A DNA stretch of 64,000 bases from Arctopsyche grandis (lineage: Eukaryota; Arthropoda; Insecta; Trichoptera; Hydropsychidae): positions 23,068,501-23,132,500 of the forward strand of contig NC_135358.1 in assembly GCF_051622035.1 (NCBI RefSeq), written 5' to 3'. Shown in pieces: positions 45,191-58,232 of this stretch; position 1 is the first letter of the stretch, and every line of letters begins with the position of its first letter. The position numbers and the translations under genes are program-made. The notes under the pieces are model-generated. The model did no database searches. It worked only from the letters and a program-made list of their open reading frames with translations, and was not told the origin of the DNA.

Positions 45191-46862
45191 CTAGAATTTT
45201 GTATACATTTGATTATATTTTCTTATCTTGATTTTAAAAGAAAATTTTAGTTTAAAGAACACCAGTTTGTATGTATATGTTAGTTATGAAATTTTAGCAG
45301 AATTAATTGGAAGCTTAAATGTTGGATTAATTTTAATAATTACGTTTACAGTGTGATTGTTGCAAAGCAATGGTGAAAACTAATTACACATAACTTAAAA
45401 GTAAAAAGTTTTACTTGTTGATATGTAACAGTGGCGTATGACATTCTCATTATACCTGCATATGTATATGTGTATAATTTAAATTTTTTTCTGTGTATTA
45501 TAAGTTTTACCACGTATTTGTAATTGACAGAAAATTATAGTACAGAAATTATTTCTTTTTATTGTAACATTTGAATGTGACAGTAAAAGAAGTTTATAGT
45601 TTATAAACTAAAATAATAAATAAGCAATAATTAATGTTCATTAAATTATAGTTAGGATTTATTAATTATAATTAGTGTTTATTCATTGTTCAAAAATTCA
45701 GTTTCTGAGAATTCTCGTATTGAGCTTCAATTCACCCCTGATTTTGAAAGTGACACCTAAGGAGTTATCACAGTGATAACATTATTTGAATAAGATACTA
45801 TCAACTTAAAAACACTTATAAACTGACATTTAGACATATAATGGGATATTATTTTGTGGTGATTTTTTTTTTATTTGATCTAGTGATAAAAAACAACTTG
45901 GGGCATTTCTATTTATTTTTATGTAATGGAAATGTACAATTAAAGCAATATTTCAATGTATGTATGTATGTAGTTGTGAGCAATTAAAAACGAATAACTT
46001 GTTTCCAGTGATTATTGTTACGTCACAGCCTTTTTTTTATTTTGCGAGGTCGTATTCATTTGTAAATATTTTTAATTCATTCTTTAGTTGATTACTTGAT
46101 ATATTTTAGATATCGATGATGTGCATTAACCAAATCAACGTTACTTTTTGTTGATGTTTTCAAGAATAATCCAAATTAAACTGCATATTTTATACTTTTC
46201 ATCGATTTCATTGTTAGGTTTACGTGTTTCGTTTGAAAAAATCAATACCGTTTCGTTTTTAGGACCTTGAAATGCCCATCGATTGCAGTTACTGTCTAAT
46301 TCAATAAAGACGTCATGATTGGCAGAAACGAAGCATAATACAAAATATGTACAATTAATAAAATTCGAATTTATCCTATATTATTATTTATACTAAATAT
46401 TAATTTCAATATTACGTTTTAAATATTTTTTTGTTTAATTAAATATTTTATGAGGTGTACGTAAAATTTAAAAATATTTTACTTTAGTCTCATTAAGACA
46501 AACCATGTGAAACGTAAAGGAGGTTTGTAAAAAAAAATACCAGAGTGAAAACTAATCAATCTTCACTAAGTTAAACCTACTGAATTCGAATATCATAATG
46601 ATTTTTGTTGGTTCACTCTGGTTTGAGTTATGAGTGAACAGTTTTTTTACAGTTATGTATATGTACATATACACATATTCCAATAATCTTAGTACTATAG
46701 ACAGGCATAGATGACATGAAATTAGATAAAAAGTTATAAATCTTAGATTGTTAAATTGCATAATGTCTAAACATCCCTGGAAATCTAGCTTTAATGGATA
46801 ATGTTCAATGGGTTTCTTATTGGGTCCAAATTTATCATAAAATATGATCGTTATTGGTCTAC
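45191..46862. other. AT-rich stretch upstream of the lyase
   Basis: No gene recognised; probably a first intron or promoter of the lyase gene. A TATG microsatellite is at about 45958-45972. Confidence 0.4.
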
Positions 46863-46924
46863 CTCGATCCACCAATTTGCAAAATCTCAAGAATCGTTTT
46901 CCCAACTTTTTCGGCGTATTTCAT
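46863..46924 (-). other. Possible 5' exon of the lyase with an upstream ORF
   Basis: On the minus strand an ATG at 46924 opens 20 codons (MKYAEKVGKTILEILQIGGS) up to a donor GAG|GTAGAC. If spliced to the lyase exon (acceptor TTCTAG|ATG at 45191/45190), the frame would end at a TGA overlapping the lyase ATG as ATGA. This is inference from splice signals only; the alternative is a chance ORF. Confidence 0.3.
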
Positions 46925-48023
46925 CGTCGAGTTTGTGTATGCATATACAAAACACATGAAAATGTTTTACATAGTGAGCCCTACAGCGGACCAAATATAG
47001 AGCTGTATATACATAAATGATCACAGCACAAGTTTCGGTGGTTATGAATGATTGGTAATTGGATTATTAGTCACATTGCGGTGGTCACAAAGATAATTTT
47101 TGTCATTAAAATCGCGAATACGCAATATTTGGTACACAAGTTCTCGTTCTTATGATATTTATCGTTAGTATGATGGACTTTTCGGCTGCCAGATGTTCCG
47201 TTATAGAGATTTTAGTGACTTTGTGATCAGTAATCACCGAACCGAATGATTGAGTGAAAATTCAAGCTTCAGATCATCCATTGAAACACATTGCTATTTA
47301 ACTTTTCTCAAAAATAACTTATTACCAGAATAACTCAATAAACACATTGCTGATGCCCAAATCTTTTATGCAATCTTAATATTGAATCAAATGGTTTCTG
47401 AAAACCTGTTGGATATATTGGTTGTAAAATTATGGACTAGATCAGCGTTTCTCAACCTTTTTTGGACCGTGGTTCCCCCATATTTTCTCGAAAAAAAAAG
47501 TACAAAAATATTATATACTAGTGTTTTACCCGATGAAATATCATCACATGGGTGTTGGCATATTAAGTTATATAACAAAAAAAAAAGAAATGTGTCGTTG
47601 GTTATGTGTTCGATCCGCACGTGGTTGAATTTTTTTCAAATACCTTTTAAATATATTTATATTTAATTGTATAATATGAAAAAAAAGGTAAAAACTACCT
47701 ACCTACCTACATATAAACAATATAAAACACCAATAGAAATATCTTTCGACTTAAGATCTTTCGATTTTCGATCTTTGCCTTCCGATATTTGCGTTTTCAG
47801 GCGTTTCACATTCGGGCCCGTGAGGTAGACCCATGACAACCCTTGCAAAAGTACATACATATTCCAATCCTTTCATTTTAGATAACAGTACAGTTGTACA
47901 AGGTTATACATACAATAGTGTTCAAGTGTGAGTCGAACAATTCGTTCACTATCGAAATTTGCCTCGTCAAAGAATGTCCAATTGATAATGAAAGCATAGG
48001 ACAGTGACAGGGCTGCGCTATGC
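46925..48023. other. Region between lyase and aldo-keto reductase 2
   Basis: AT-rich. Near 47444 GATCAGCGTTTCTCAACCTTTTTTGG resembles the start of widespread hAT-derived repeats. A half palindromic MITE is at 47741-47832. No gene seen. Confidence 0.4.
47741..47832. mobile_element. Half copy of the 38994 palindromic MITE family
   Basis: ATCTTTCGACTTAAGATCTT, CGATTTTCGATCTTTGCC and TTCCGATATTTGCGTTTTC match the right arm of 38994-39392 almost exactly, then the end diverges (GGTAGACCC). The left arm is absent. It lies ~200 bp upstream of the TATA box of the reductase gene. Confidence 0.7.
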
Positions 48024-48030
48024 TATATAA
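48024..48030 (+). promoter_or_regulatory. TATA box of aldo-keto reductase 2
   Basis: TATATAA lies about 200 bp before the start codon; a TSS near 48055-48060 would leave a ~170 nt GC-rich 5' UTR. Confidence 0.4.
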
Positions 48031-48227
48031 GTAATGTGTAATGGTGGCTGGTGGTGTGGTGAGAGGCGTGCGGTTTGGGGGTCAGCGCCCAGCGGCTCTA
48101 GCAGGTGTACCGTATACTTGTAGGTGGGTCAACGTGGTCGAATACAGTCACTCGCCGGTCACAGAACGCACAACTTGTTGTCAGAACAGAACCATTCACC
48201 CAATCTAGACGCCTACACACCGCAACA

Positions 48228-51200
48228 ATGTCCAAAATTAACGTCAACTTGCCGACCGGAGCCGCTATGCCAGCCCTGGGTTTCGGCACTTGGCAGGTGA
48301 GCTCTCATTCCTCGTTCGCATACATACATTCATAATAATAATAACAATGATTGATTTCGTTCATCTTCTACATTTGAGTTTGGTTGTACAATTTTGTGAC
48401 AACCCTTTTCTGTAGAATTTGAAATGTCCCATGTGCGATGCATTTCAAAAATTGTGCGTTCTATGTTTATTGGCCACAACAATAGCTATGCGTGTGTGCT
48501 GATTGGTGGAAATACGCGACCTCGTCGTTGATTGGTAGAAAGTATTTGGACAAATATTTTAAATTGTGATTGTGTTAAAATGTGTTGTACTCGCTTAAGC
48601 CGTGTGATGTATTTAATTGATATTAGGTATTGTAAAATAGATTTTTGTGTTATATGTATGTATAGTGAAGCTTATCAGTATTATTTAGTCATTAGTATAT
48701 GAATATTTTGGGAATTACCGAGTTCAATAAACATGTACATATAAAATGTACATGTACATGTAAAAAAAATGATAAAAGAGTTTGAGAAATAATTCAGATC
48801 ACTCTTTTTTAAAAATGAAAGAAGCACTTGATTGTTGGTGAGTCCATTTATTTTGATGTACATAGGATACATTATAAATACAAACAAAATATACATTATA
48901 AATACAAATACACAAAAAAAAAATCAATACCCCTTTGAGGAGTATCCCCGTACCCGTACGTCCAGAGCAAAATGGGCACCACAGAGTATCGCCGTACCCG
49001 TACGTTTTGACACGTTCAATCACTCAAAATATTCTACCTCTCTCATTGTTCGACATATTTGCATCTCGTTTTTTTTCATGTGTAACTGAGGGTTCTCTTT
49101 TACTCTTGTGTATATATATTTTTGTATTCGAATAAAGAAACCAAATTTAACGAGGCGTGAAAGCCAGTTAAATTTTGATGACTGAACATGATGACAATTT
49201 TTTTTCTAAAGTAATATTTTCCACATGTAAAAACGATTTATCTCAACAATCGATTTATCTCAACAAAAATTTAGAAAAAGTAGGTTTTTTTTAATAATAG
49301 TTTAGATTTTTTTACTATTTTAAAAATATATACACTCAATACTCACTCATTGAATCTTATTTGGGTCGATTATGTTAATTTTTGACTGATTACCGAGAAT
49401 TCAAATTTGCCGTTTCGCTAGAAAGTCCCCATTCCCCCATTCCCCCCAGTCCCCACATGGCGCGCCGCGCTCCCAATGATTGTTTGTATGAGGGAAGCGC
49501 TATTTTCAGAAAATCGTCTTTTTTTTCATGTTCCCATGATTATTTTGAAAGTAAAAGTCGTTAAGAGTTTTCTTAAGTATATGCCTTTTATCTGAACTCA
49601 ATTTTTGTTTACAATTTTTTTTATTTACTTGGGTTTTATACTTATACGATCACAATGCTTATAATCTTATTATGAGGTAAACATAATTAGGTACTGATTA
49701 CCCCAATTTGATTATAAAACAATTATGCAAAAATAAACCAATGTATCCAATTTTTTATACACATGAATGTAAATTTCAATTCGATAAATCTCTGCATAAA
49801 TGTGGGTATATTTTTTGTAAATTTGACATTGATGTGAACAGCGGTCAACAACCTACAAAAAATAAATTCGGTATTTGTTTTTGATTATTAAAATTTTTAG
49901 ATATAAAATATTGGTTAAAGATATAAAACCGTATGATTATTTTATTTAAATTAAAACTTTTTGAAAATATATTTTTTTTCGAACAAATTTTAAGTAAAGT
50001 CGTGCACGTCAATTAAACATTTCACTCATACGCGCTTTTGATTGAGCGAAACAGTTAGGAATGTTAAAATATGCTTGTAAATATGTTTTTTTTCCTTTTT
50101 CGTGTTTTCAGATTCTTGTAGCTGTAGATGCTTTCGAATTTAAAAGTTGGTCAATAGTAATTGTGGAATTAATAAATTGAACCATTTTCAAATTTATCCA
50201 TTTTTAAATTTAATACGATTTTTATATGCATGTTGAATTGCTTATTAAAAATGTATTCATCAACACATTGAACTAATTACCAATACATTATAAATTTATA
50301 AATTTTATAATATGTTTATCGCATTGTCCTTGTACTTGTGGAGAACGTGACTTGTGATGTTGGTTAATTAATGCAAAAAAAAAAACCAAAGCTAAAAAAG
50401 TGTAAGTTGAGTATCGATCAAAAGAATTGAATTGCATGAAGAAATTACAGTTTTTATTGCGTCAGTCACTTCCGCGTTTAATTAAAATTTAGTATTTTGA
50501 ATGTTATAAATTTATAAAACCTTTAATAAGAATGATTTACTTATGTATAAATTGGTAAAAAAGAGACACAATGTTATGTATATTTATATTATCTTTCAGC
50601 GTAATATATCGATTCCTTCAAATATGTATGTACGTATGTATAATATGTAAATTTAGTCAAAATATGATTATAAATTTTCTGCTCTGATTATCACGACACG
50701 TAATAATCTATTAAAGCATAATTTTAACTCGACAAATGTCATTAATGGCGTGCCGTTTTAATTTCACAGGAAAAATTGTGTTTTTTCACTGTTAATTAAC
50801 CCATATGCATAAAATTATTGCGCAACATGTGATTTTCTCATTTTTACTAAATTATTGTTTCATCTTTATGTTCACAGTGAAAGGTATAAATTTGGAAACT
50901 TTTTTTAAATGCAATTGTTTGATTGTATCAATTATACATATATACATATATCTACATATGTGAAAATTATAGAATGCTACGTACTAGAGATTCATAAATA
51001 ATTTTAAGCACCAACGCACTCTAGAAAGGATTACTAACTCGTAGTAAGAATCCCAGCATTTTTGTGGCCCGCAAACAAATATTGTCTATGTGCCGTTTAA
51101 AATAAAAAAAATATTTGGGAACAAGACCCCCAAATCGCTTTAATCATCCACTAACTTTAATTCAACACCGAATACTAATTTCTACGCAACGAATCATTCA

Positions 51201-54181
51201 TCCTCCTCACTTCTTGTTTTTAATTGTTAATGATTCATTGATTTTCGGATTTAAGCCATGCTTATTAACGGTTGAGTAAAAAAAAATACTGTACATTATG
51301 GCAATCGATTTAAAACTGAACGATCATGCGGATAAAATCGCAAGATCGGAAACCAACAGTGTGCACAATGCGGAACGTGATCGTTGCAACGTTTTCCCTT
51401 TTATTATTATTTAAAGTTTAAACCTTCAGCTATCAATTCACCTAATGTACAATTTCGATTTTAAATGAAACATGCCACAATTTTTGTACATTCTATGAGT
51501 CTATACTGATCATGCCCGCTGAAAATTTTACTACGCTTGATTAACTTCGTGCATTTTACTTCGGTATTTATATTTTTTGTAACTTTTCCGGGTGATTATG
51601 CACCACAATGCAAGGCCGTTTTCGTCTCGCTAAACTCAATAACCGGCACGAGGTTTTCAATGCAAATATTGGCAAATTAATCGGCACAGAAGTGTGTCAG
51701 GCGCGAAACAATCGAGCACGATTTAATATCAAAATGTGCGGGGAAACAGCTTTCGTGTCTGCCCGATTGCAGCCATTGTGCAAATGCAATGGAAAACATT
51801 ATTGCATTACTGGGAACAAATTGGCTGTTTCAACCTACTGACTTCAAAATTAGAAACCTTGTTATTTTTAATCGCTCCCGAATTAAAAAAACAATAACAA
51901 AATATAAAATATTTTTTTATTTATATGTGTATGTACATATGTACATATGTACCTGTAAATGAAAATGTCACGAATCCAACGGCAGCCATGACTAGTTAGT
52001 TTTATGTCAGTGCCAGTTTTTAGTTATTTTATTTTTATTTTATAGTTAGTTGTGGACCATTGTGGCATTACAGGAAGAACCTAATGCGCCACAATGGCCT
52101 ACATTTGATAAAGAAAAACAAAAATAAAAAGCAAAAATGCAAAGGCAGAAAAACATGATAAAATGAAAAAAAAAAACTAAAATAATACACAAAAAAGAGA
52201 ATAAATAAACAAAGGTGTAAAAATCAAATAAATAAAATCCTATTGTTAGTTTCACAACGAACAAAAAAAAATAGCACCTAAAAATATACATAAGGAGAAA
52301 GAAAAAGGAAAAGTAAAATAAAATAAAATCACAGCGAGGCCCAAATGGAAGAGAGTAGATTAATATTCCAAACATACATCACATTCAAATTAAGAAAATA
52401 ATGATGAGCGCAGGTTACCAGATAAATATGTTAAAATAATATCCGATAATCTTTATATATTAAGTATGTATTTTTCTATGTAGCAAGTGATGGTACATAC
52501 ATATGTGGAAGGTAGTAAATAAGTTAAATTTCGTAAGGCTATGGGATGGTTATAATGATAATATTATATATTTTTTCAAAACTAAGAATTACATTCTTAT
52601 TTTTAATGATATTTTTCAACCTATCATCTTATTTAGACTAGCAAAAAAAATAACAAAAAACTGACCATGAAAATCATTCTTATTTACCTGTTTTTTTATA
52701 TGCTAGTTTTTCGTTTGAGGTCCGACTATTTGCGGTTATTTAATTATTTATACCTGTTAGGTAATTTTGTGGGTTATTTTTATCATAGACGTAATTATGA
52801 TGGGGCATAGCCGTTTTAACCATTTCACGACATTGCTTTATTTTATTTTATCATTACAAAATAAAATTAGAAATAAATATTTTTAAGACCAAAAACAATG
52901 TATAAAAATTTTTAGCTTTTTCCAAATCCTGGTTGCGTTATTGACCATATTACTACTGAATGTAACCCTTTTTAATTCTTTATGTATTTTATATAATTTA
53001 TCTGTCTTTCACTCTTTCTTTCTTCCATGCTTATTTTATATATATGTATGTATGTAGATGTACATATGTATGGATAATATAACCTCTTAGAAACCATTCT
53101 AGTACATATTTATTTTATTTTGTTTCGTTATTTCAAGCTTAAATATATTTTTACATGAATTTCAGGCAACAGATGAAGAATTGGAGAGCGCTTTGAACAA
53201 CGCCTTGGAATGTGGTTATCGTCACATAGACACTGCACTTGTATACGAGAACGAAGCCGTAATTGGAAAAGTTCTCAAACAGTGGTTAGATTCGGGTAGA
53301 TTAAAGAGAGAAGACTTATTTGTGGTTACAAAACTTCCACCGAGCGGTGAGTGCACATTACTAAGCTTTATTATTAATATTATTCACCAAAAGATAGAAT
53401 CAACAATGACCAAAATTAAATCATTTTCTTTAGGAAATCATCCGTGTTTGGTGCGAAAGTTTTTTACCCAATCATTGGATGCTCTTCAATTGGAATATTT
53501 AGATCTTTATTTAATTCATACACCGTTTGCTTTTAAGTATGTGGAAGGAAATCTGCATCCAACTAATGAAGATGGAGAATTCTTAGTCGACATTAACACC
53601 GATCATATAGCAATATGGAGGGTTTGTATAAGTCCTTTTTTTTACTAAAGAACATTATTAAATGTACAGATATTATACTCAATTTCAAGGATAAAAATAC
53701 CTCATTGTAAAACAAATGTTTTACATTTTGGGAAAGGTATACATATATATATACATCCAGTGGTTTCTCGTTTCTTTATCGGGATAACGTTATATAAAGT
53801 TAGAATAGATAAACATATATGTATATTTGTTGTATAGGAAGGATATTGGTTTCAATTTTGTATCAAACCATTACTATAAATGAGTCAAATAAAGCTTGAT
53901 ATTTGCTGACAGGAAACAGTCAATCGGAATTTATAATTGTATTAGTGTGAATTTCAGGAATATTTGAAACTATTGAATAAATAGATTAAAATCAGGTTTG
54001 AATCATTCTTGATAAGATATACAAGCTTTCTATTTATGCACTGTATAAGTAGATTTATTTCGACTATGTCCTAAAAATTTAGTTTACAATTAGTTCGATT
54101 ATGACTTAATATAATTAAACCATTATTTTAAATACCATAGTGTGTAAGTATATATGGTATGTACATATATGTATATATATG

Positions 54182-54262
<81 letters not shown>

Positions 54263-55316
54263 AACATAATTTAATTATTTTTATCGTTTAATAGGAGATG
54301 GAAAAACTACAGGATGAAGGATTAGCGAAAGCAATTGGTCTTTCGAATTTCAATGAACGACAGATCAAGCGCATTTGTGACAATGCACGTGTTAAACCTT
54401 CAAATCTTCAAGTGGAGCTTCATGTTTACTTTCAACAAAGGCCGTTAGTTGAATTCTGTAAGCAGCGTAACATAACTATAACAGCATATTCTCCATTGGG
54501 ATCCCGAGGAATAACTTCGTTTATGAAAAAATTAGGGTTCGAGTGAGTAATATTATAATAAACCAAATATTTAAAAAAAATTTTCAACTGTTCTGTGTGT
54601 ATACTTTCTATGTTATTAAAAGTGTTATGTATGTACGTATATTAGTAAAACGTATATCACTGCATATATTTTAAATGTATTTAAATTAAATATTGTGTAT
54701 TACAAACTTCATGTGTACTGAATTTAAATATATGTACATATGTACATACATGTATGTATTTAGACAACAACTAAAAGTAATCTGTATTTTACTAACTATG
54801 GTTAAAATACGAACACATTCCAAGTGTTTTATATGCAACTAGAAGTGAAAAAGTAATTTATAATGTCAATTGTATTTGGTATAGTTCTGTAAACTTTTTT
54901 CATATTTTATGTATTTTTGATTTGTTTTTTTGAATTTCACTATTGCAGCCGAGATTTTCCCGATCTTTTGAGCAACCCAGTGATATTGGAGATAGCAAAA
55001 AAATATGGAAAAAGTGCCGGACAAATTTTGCTTCGCCATATTGTCCAACGGGGAATTGCAGCCATACCGAAAAGTACTAATCAAGAAAGAATGAAACAAG
55101 TAAGTAATCTTTTTTTCAAATAATAATTATTTTACAAATATGTTTAAACATAAATACGTTTTTGATATAATTTTTTAGAACATCGACATATTCGATTTCG
55201 AATTATCTCCAGAGGATATTACAAAAGTGGACAATTTAGATTTGGGAGAAGATGGTCGAGTATGTGATTTTGCTTTCTTCAAAGGACTCAACAAACATCC
55301 TGAATTTCCATTTTAG
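48228..55316 (+). CDS. Aldo-keto reductase 2 (insect AKR2E / anhydrofructose-reductase-like)
   Basis: Paralogue of the gene at 19337. Exons 48228-48296, 53166-53346, 53434-53621, 54295-54542, 54949-55099, 55179-55316 join in phase to 324 residues. Catalytic tetrad: Asp45 and Tyr50 (HIDTALVYE), Lys79 (VVTKLP), His112 (LYLIHT). Also GLSNFNERQI, YSPLGSRG, IPKSTNQERMKQ and a C-terminal HPEFPF. Compared with the paralogue, it has one extra intron (after ...RMKQ) and the intron after the Lys is shifted a few codons downstream. Intron 1 is 4.9 kb; intron 3 ends in a long TA microsatellite. Substrate not predictable; insect relatives reduce sugars or ecdysteroids. Confidence 0.92.
48297..53165. other. 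Aldo-keto reductase 2 intron 1 (4.9 kb)
   Basis: Mostly AT-rich sequence without gene signals. Notable patches: two copies of GTATC(C/G)CCGTACCCGTACGT at about 48942 and 48986; a GC-rich island near 49420-49475 (CCCCCATTCCCCCC, GGCGCGCCGCGC); a GC-richer patch at 51608-51841 with a 77-codon frame of no known family; an (A)-rich tract at 52080-52340. No bounded mobile element could be defined. Confidence 0.45.
54176..54257. repeat. (TA)n microsatellite
   Basis: About 35 TA units in intron 3 of aldo-keto reductase 2, ending ~40 bp before the exon 4 acceptor. Confidence 0.9.
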
Positions 55317-56485
55317 TCAAATTTCGTCAATCATAATTTTTAATAAATTTTGAGTCTTTCAGAAGTTATATTATTAACTTCATTTTTTGCTGGTCATTTA
55401 ATTTAGATACCTTTGAAAACTAAATAATGATATATATGCCTTTCATATTATTATTTTTCGCACGAATTATTGCATCTGAAAGACTCATTGGATATAATAT
55501 ATGTTAATATTGCATAATTAGTATATAAGAAAATATTATTTACATTCATGTATATTATAAATACACCAAACTTTGATATTTTACTGCAAAAGGCACATTC
55601 ATTTATTAAATATTATAACTATATTCATACTTACATATGTTTATGTACATATATTGGTACATATGTAAACATGTACACACATACATACATATGCTGTATA
55701 TACTTTAATATGCTATTTGTTGACAAAATTTTACTAATTTATACAATAGAATTGTTTTATAATACAACATTTAGTACATGTAATTTCTATTTCTAAATAA
55801 AAGTATGATTGAGTTGCTCTTTTTTTATAAATTTTCTGTACAATAAAATATTTTATAATTATTGTATTACCTTATTATTTGAGTATTTTTATTGGTAAAA
55901 AAGTTTTCAAATAAATTTTTCAATGTGATAAATAACAAAAGTACCTGGCGTTGCTCAGGTGCATGAAAAAAAATGATTTCTCTTTTGACCATGTTTTCCG
56001 TTGCGGTCCAAAAACAGTCTATAGTCTAAATTAGAAGACATATTTTACTAAATTTAGTGGTTCCAAATTCAAAAATATACAGTTGCACAGTGGGACAATC
56101 AAACAAACATAAATTTATCTTTATACAATGGATATTAGCATTGTTCGGGCGGATGAAAGTTAGAAACAAAAACTTTCAAATAATTCTGATTCCTTCCAAA
56201 ATTCTGAGGTCTAAATAAACCGTGCCTAAATTAAAAACTGGATTTGAATACACAAAATTATCAACATTTTTACATATGTACATACATATTAAATATTTCT
56301 AAATATTATTTTGATATATTATATAATATTTGTTGTTTAGCTATATCGTATTTATTATACATTGTATGTACAAGAGATACAATTTTTCAGTTATGTGCAT
56401 ATAAACATAAATGAAAAAATTTACTTAGATTTTAATGCATATTGCGGATATTTTAAATTACATACATAAAAATGTTCAATTTTTT
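55317..56485. other. Convergent intergenic stretch
   Basis: 3' flanks of aldo-keto reductase 2 (+) and the secreted-protein gene (-). AATAAA near 55342 and 55795. AT-rich, no gene. Confidence 0.45.
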
Positions 56486-57199
56486 TCACCAATTCTTTCC
56501 CATATAACTTTGAGGTTGCGAATAACAGGAAATATTATTCTTCAATAAGTCAATTGTTACATCATAAGGATTTTGATTTGTACAATTTTGAATGGCGTTT
56601 GAAGTACACTTTACTACTTTATTAAAATTTTGACAGCGGTCCAACTGAGTCGCAAAGTCAAGAAAATAATCCAACCAAGCTAATTCCTTTGGTATTTGTC
56701 TCTCTAAGAATTCATTGATGCATGTGAATATAATTTCTTTTTTATTTTCTAAACATTCCATTCCACCGGTGTAGATAAAAAAACCAACATTTTCTATTTC
56801 ATAACCTCTATCGTCTAAGACTCTACCAAGAAACTCAAAAAAATATTGATAATCTAGCAAATTTAAATATTCTGTTTCATTTAAGCAAGGCTTTACAGCG
56901 TTAGTGAAATGTAAGAATAGTTTTGTATGAAGTTTAAAATCGATTACAAAGTTTGAAAATTGGTAATGTTTTATGCTATATTCGGGTTTTCTATTATAAT
57001 AAGTATAATACAAAAACATTAAATATCGGTTAAGGGACTCTTTAGCCGCCAGTACTTGAATGTATACATTTTGATCTGCCAACTTCAAGCACTTGTCGCG
57101 AAAATAATTCTCAACTTGATTTTGACTGATGAAACCACCCCGCGAATTAACAGTAAAAATCACAAAATAAAAACTCAAAATTATTAAAAAATATTTCAT
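56486..57199 (-). CDS. Secreted 27 kDa haemolymph glycoprotein-like protein (DUF1397)
   Basis: Single-exon ORF of 237 residues. Residues 1-19 (MKYFLIILSFYFVIFTVNS) form a clear signal peptide. Eight cysteines follow with the DUF1397 spacing: KPCLNE, GGMECLENK, FTCINEF, LDRCQNF, VKCTSNAIQNC, ISC. The block FLGRVLDD...GFFIYTGGMECLENKKEII...CI resembles the family's FLxFxCExDGxRIALFIAEGGPECLQxKQQAIxxC, and NPYDVTIDLLKN its TPANIVESLF. N-glycosylation sites: NET, NCT, NIS. Family members are abundant insect haemolymph proteins of unknown function. Lack of introns is unusual beside its neighbours, and the AT-rich codons are extreme. TATAAATA lies ~90 bp upstream (57286-57293). Confidence 0.75.
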   Translation of the reverse strand: MKYFLIILSFYFVIFTVNSRGGFISQNQVENYFRDKCLKLADQNVYIQVLAAKESLNRYLMFLYYTYYNRKPEYSIKHYQFSNFVIDFKLHTKLFLHFTNAVKPCLNETEYLNLLDYQYFFEFLGRVLDDRGYEIENVGFFIYTGGMECLENKKEIIFTCINEFLERQIPKELAWLDYFLDFATQLDRCQNFNKVVKCTSNAIQNCTNQNPYDVTIDLLKNNISCYSQPQSYMGKNW

Positions 57200-57285
57200 G
57201 TTAATATATCACCACCTCAAGAACTATTATCAAAAATAACACAGGTAATAAAGCTTTCTAGTCAATCAATCAGAATGTGCATCAG

Positions 57286-57293
57286 TATTTATA
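57286..57293 (-). promoter_or_regulatory. TATA box of the secreted glycoprotein-like gene
   Basis: TATAAATA on the minus strand, 87 bp before the start codon, leaving room for a ~55 nt 5' UTR. Confidence 0.45.
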
Positions 57294-57359
57294 AAAAAAA
57301 GCCTACAGTGTGTTAAAAAAACTACTTACATCAACACCTGCAAAACAGAGACGAGTGGA

Positions 57360-57720
57360 AGCATGTTGGAGAGGCCCCAAGTGCATTTAAAATTTGAGGC
57401 CCCACTTCAATAAAAAAAAAAATGCTATCGTCGTTTTTTACCATGCTTTTCAGTATATGATTTTTCACTAGGATTTTATAAAACCATATTTATTTATTTA
57501 TTTACTATATGTACTTGAAACACTAATAGTTTTTGGAATAAAATAGGTAATATCTTAAAATCGGTATTAATATAATTTATTCTTGACTTACGAACGTATT
57601 GTGGACAATGATAATAATTTTTAAGTTGTAAATTTTGGTAGCAAAGGCCCATTTCGGGGCCAACAGGCGCGGGCTTATTCTCAATGTATGATAAATTGCC
57701 GCTGTATACATATGTATGTA
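57360..57720 (+). repeat. Repeat shared with Rab8 intron 1 (inverted)
   Basis: Matches the minus strand of 36355-37140 in both flanks: GAGGCCCCAAGTGCATTT..., GTTTTTTACCATGCTTTTCA, AGGATTTTATAAAACCATAT, then TTACTATATGTACTTGAAAC, CGTATTGTGGACAATGATAA. The LINE-coding stretch present there is missing here. Confidence 0.6.
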
Positions 57721-58232
57721 TGTATGGTTCGTTCATTGACATTGCCATTGAAAAGCATTTTATTATACATTGCTCATTTAAATGTGTATGAACAATAAAC
57801 TCATTGTAGTTTTATTTACTCTTTTGTCGTTGCATTAGTATTTGAACTCTGAATATTTTAGAATCAAGTTATAGGTGCATTTAATTTTAATCACATGTCT
57901 ACTCATGTTGATAAATTGTAGGTGAACGATTCTTATAATGTTTAAAACATTACCTTTTTGTATGTACATACTTTTTGACCATTGCTTGTTTTAATTTAAA
58001 TAGGCATTGATATTCTCCATAACAAAAATGTATGTTTTTACCAAGTCAAAAAACAAAAAAGGTGAAGTGAGGTCATTTCCTATAGATTGTATGAATTTCC
58101 ATATTCATTATGCATTTATAAATATTTTATCGCTACCGATACATACCACTATAGCGGTCTTTAGTGTAATACTTTTCTCTATCAAGACAAGGCCCATTTT
58201 TTCAATAATTATAGAAAATAAATTTTGTTATT
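57721..58232. other. Upstream region of the elongase gene
   Basis: AT-rich promoter or 5' UTR sequence; nothing bounded. Confidence 0.4.

Noticed and set aside
51608-51841. 77-codon frame in aldo-keto reductase 2 intron 1
   Set aside because: Better composition than its surroundings but no homology or splice signals that fit the gene.
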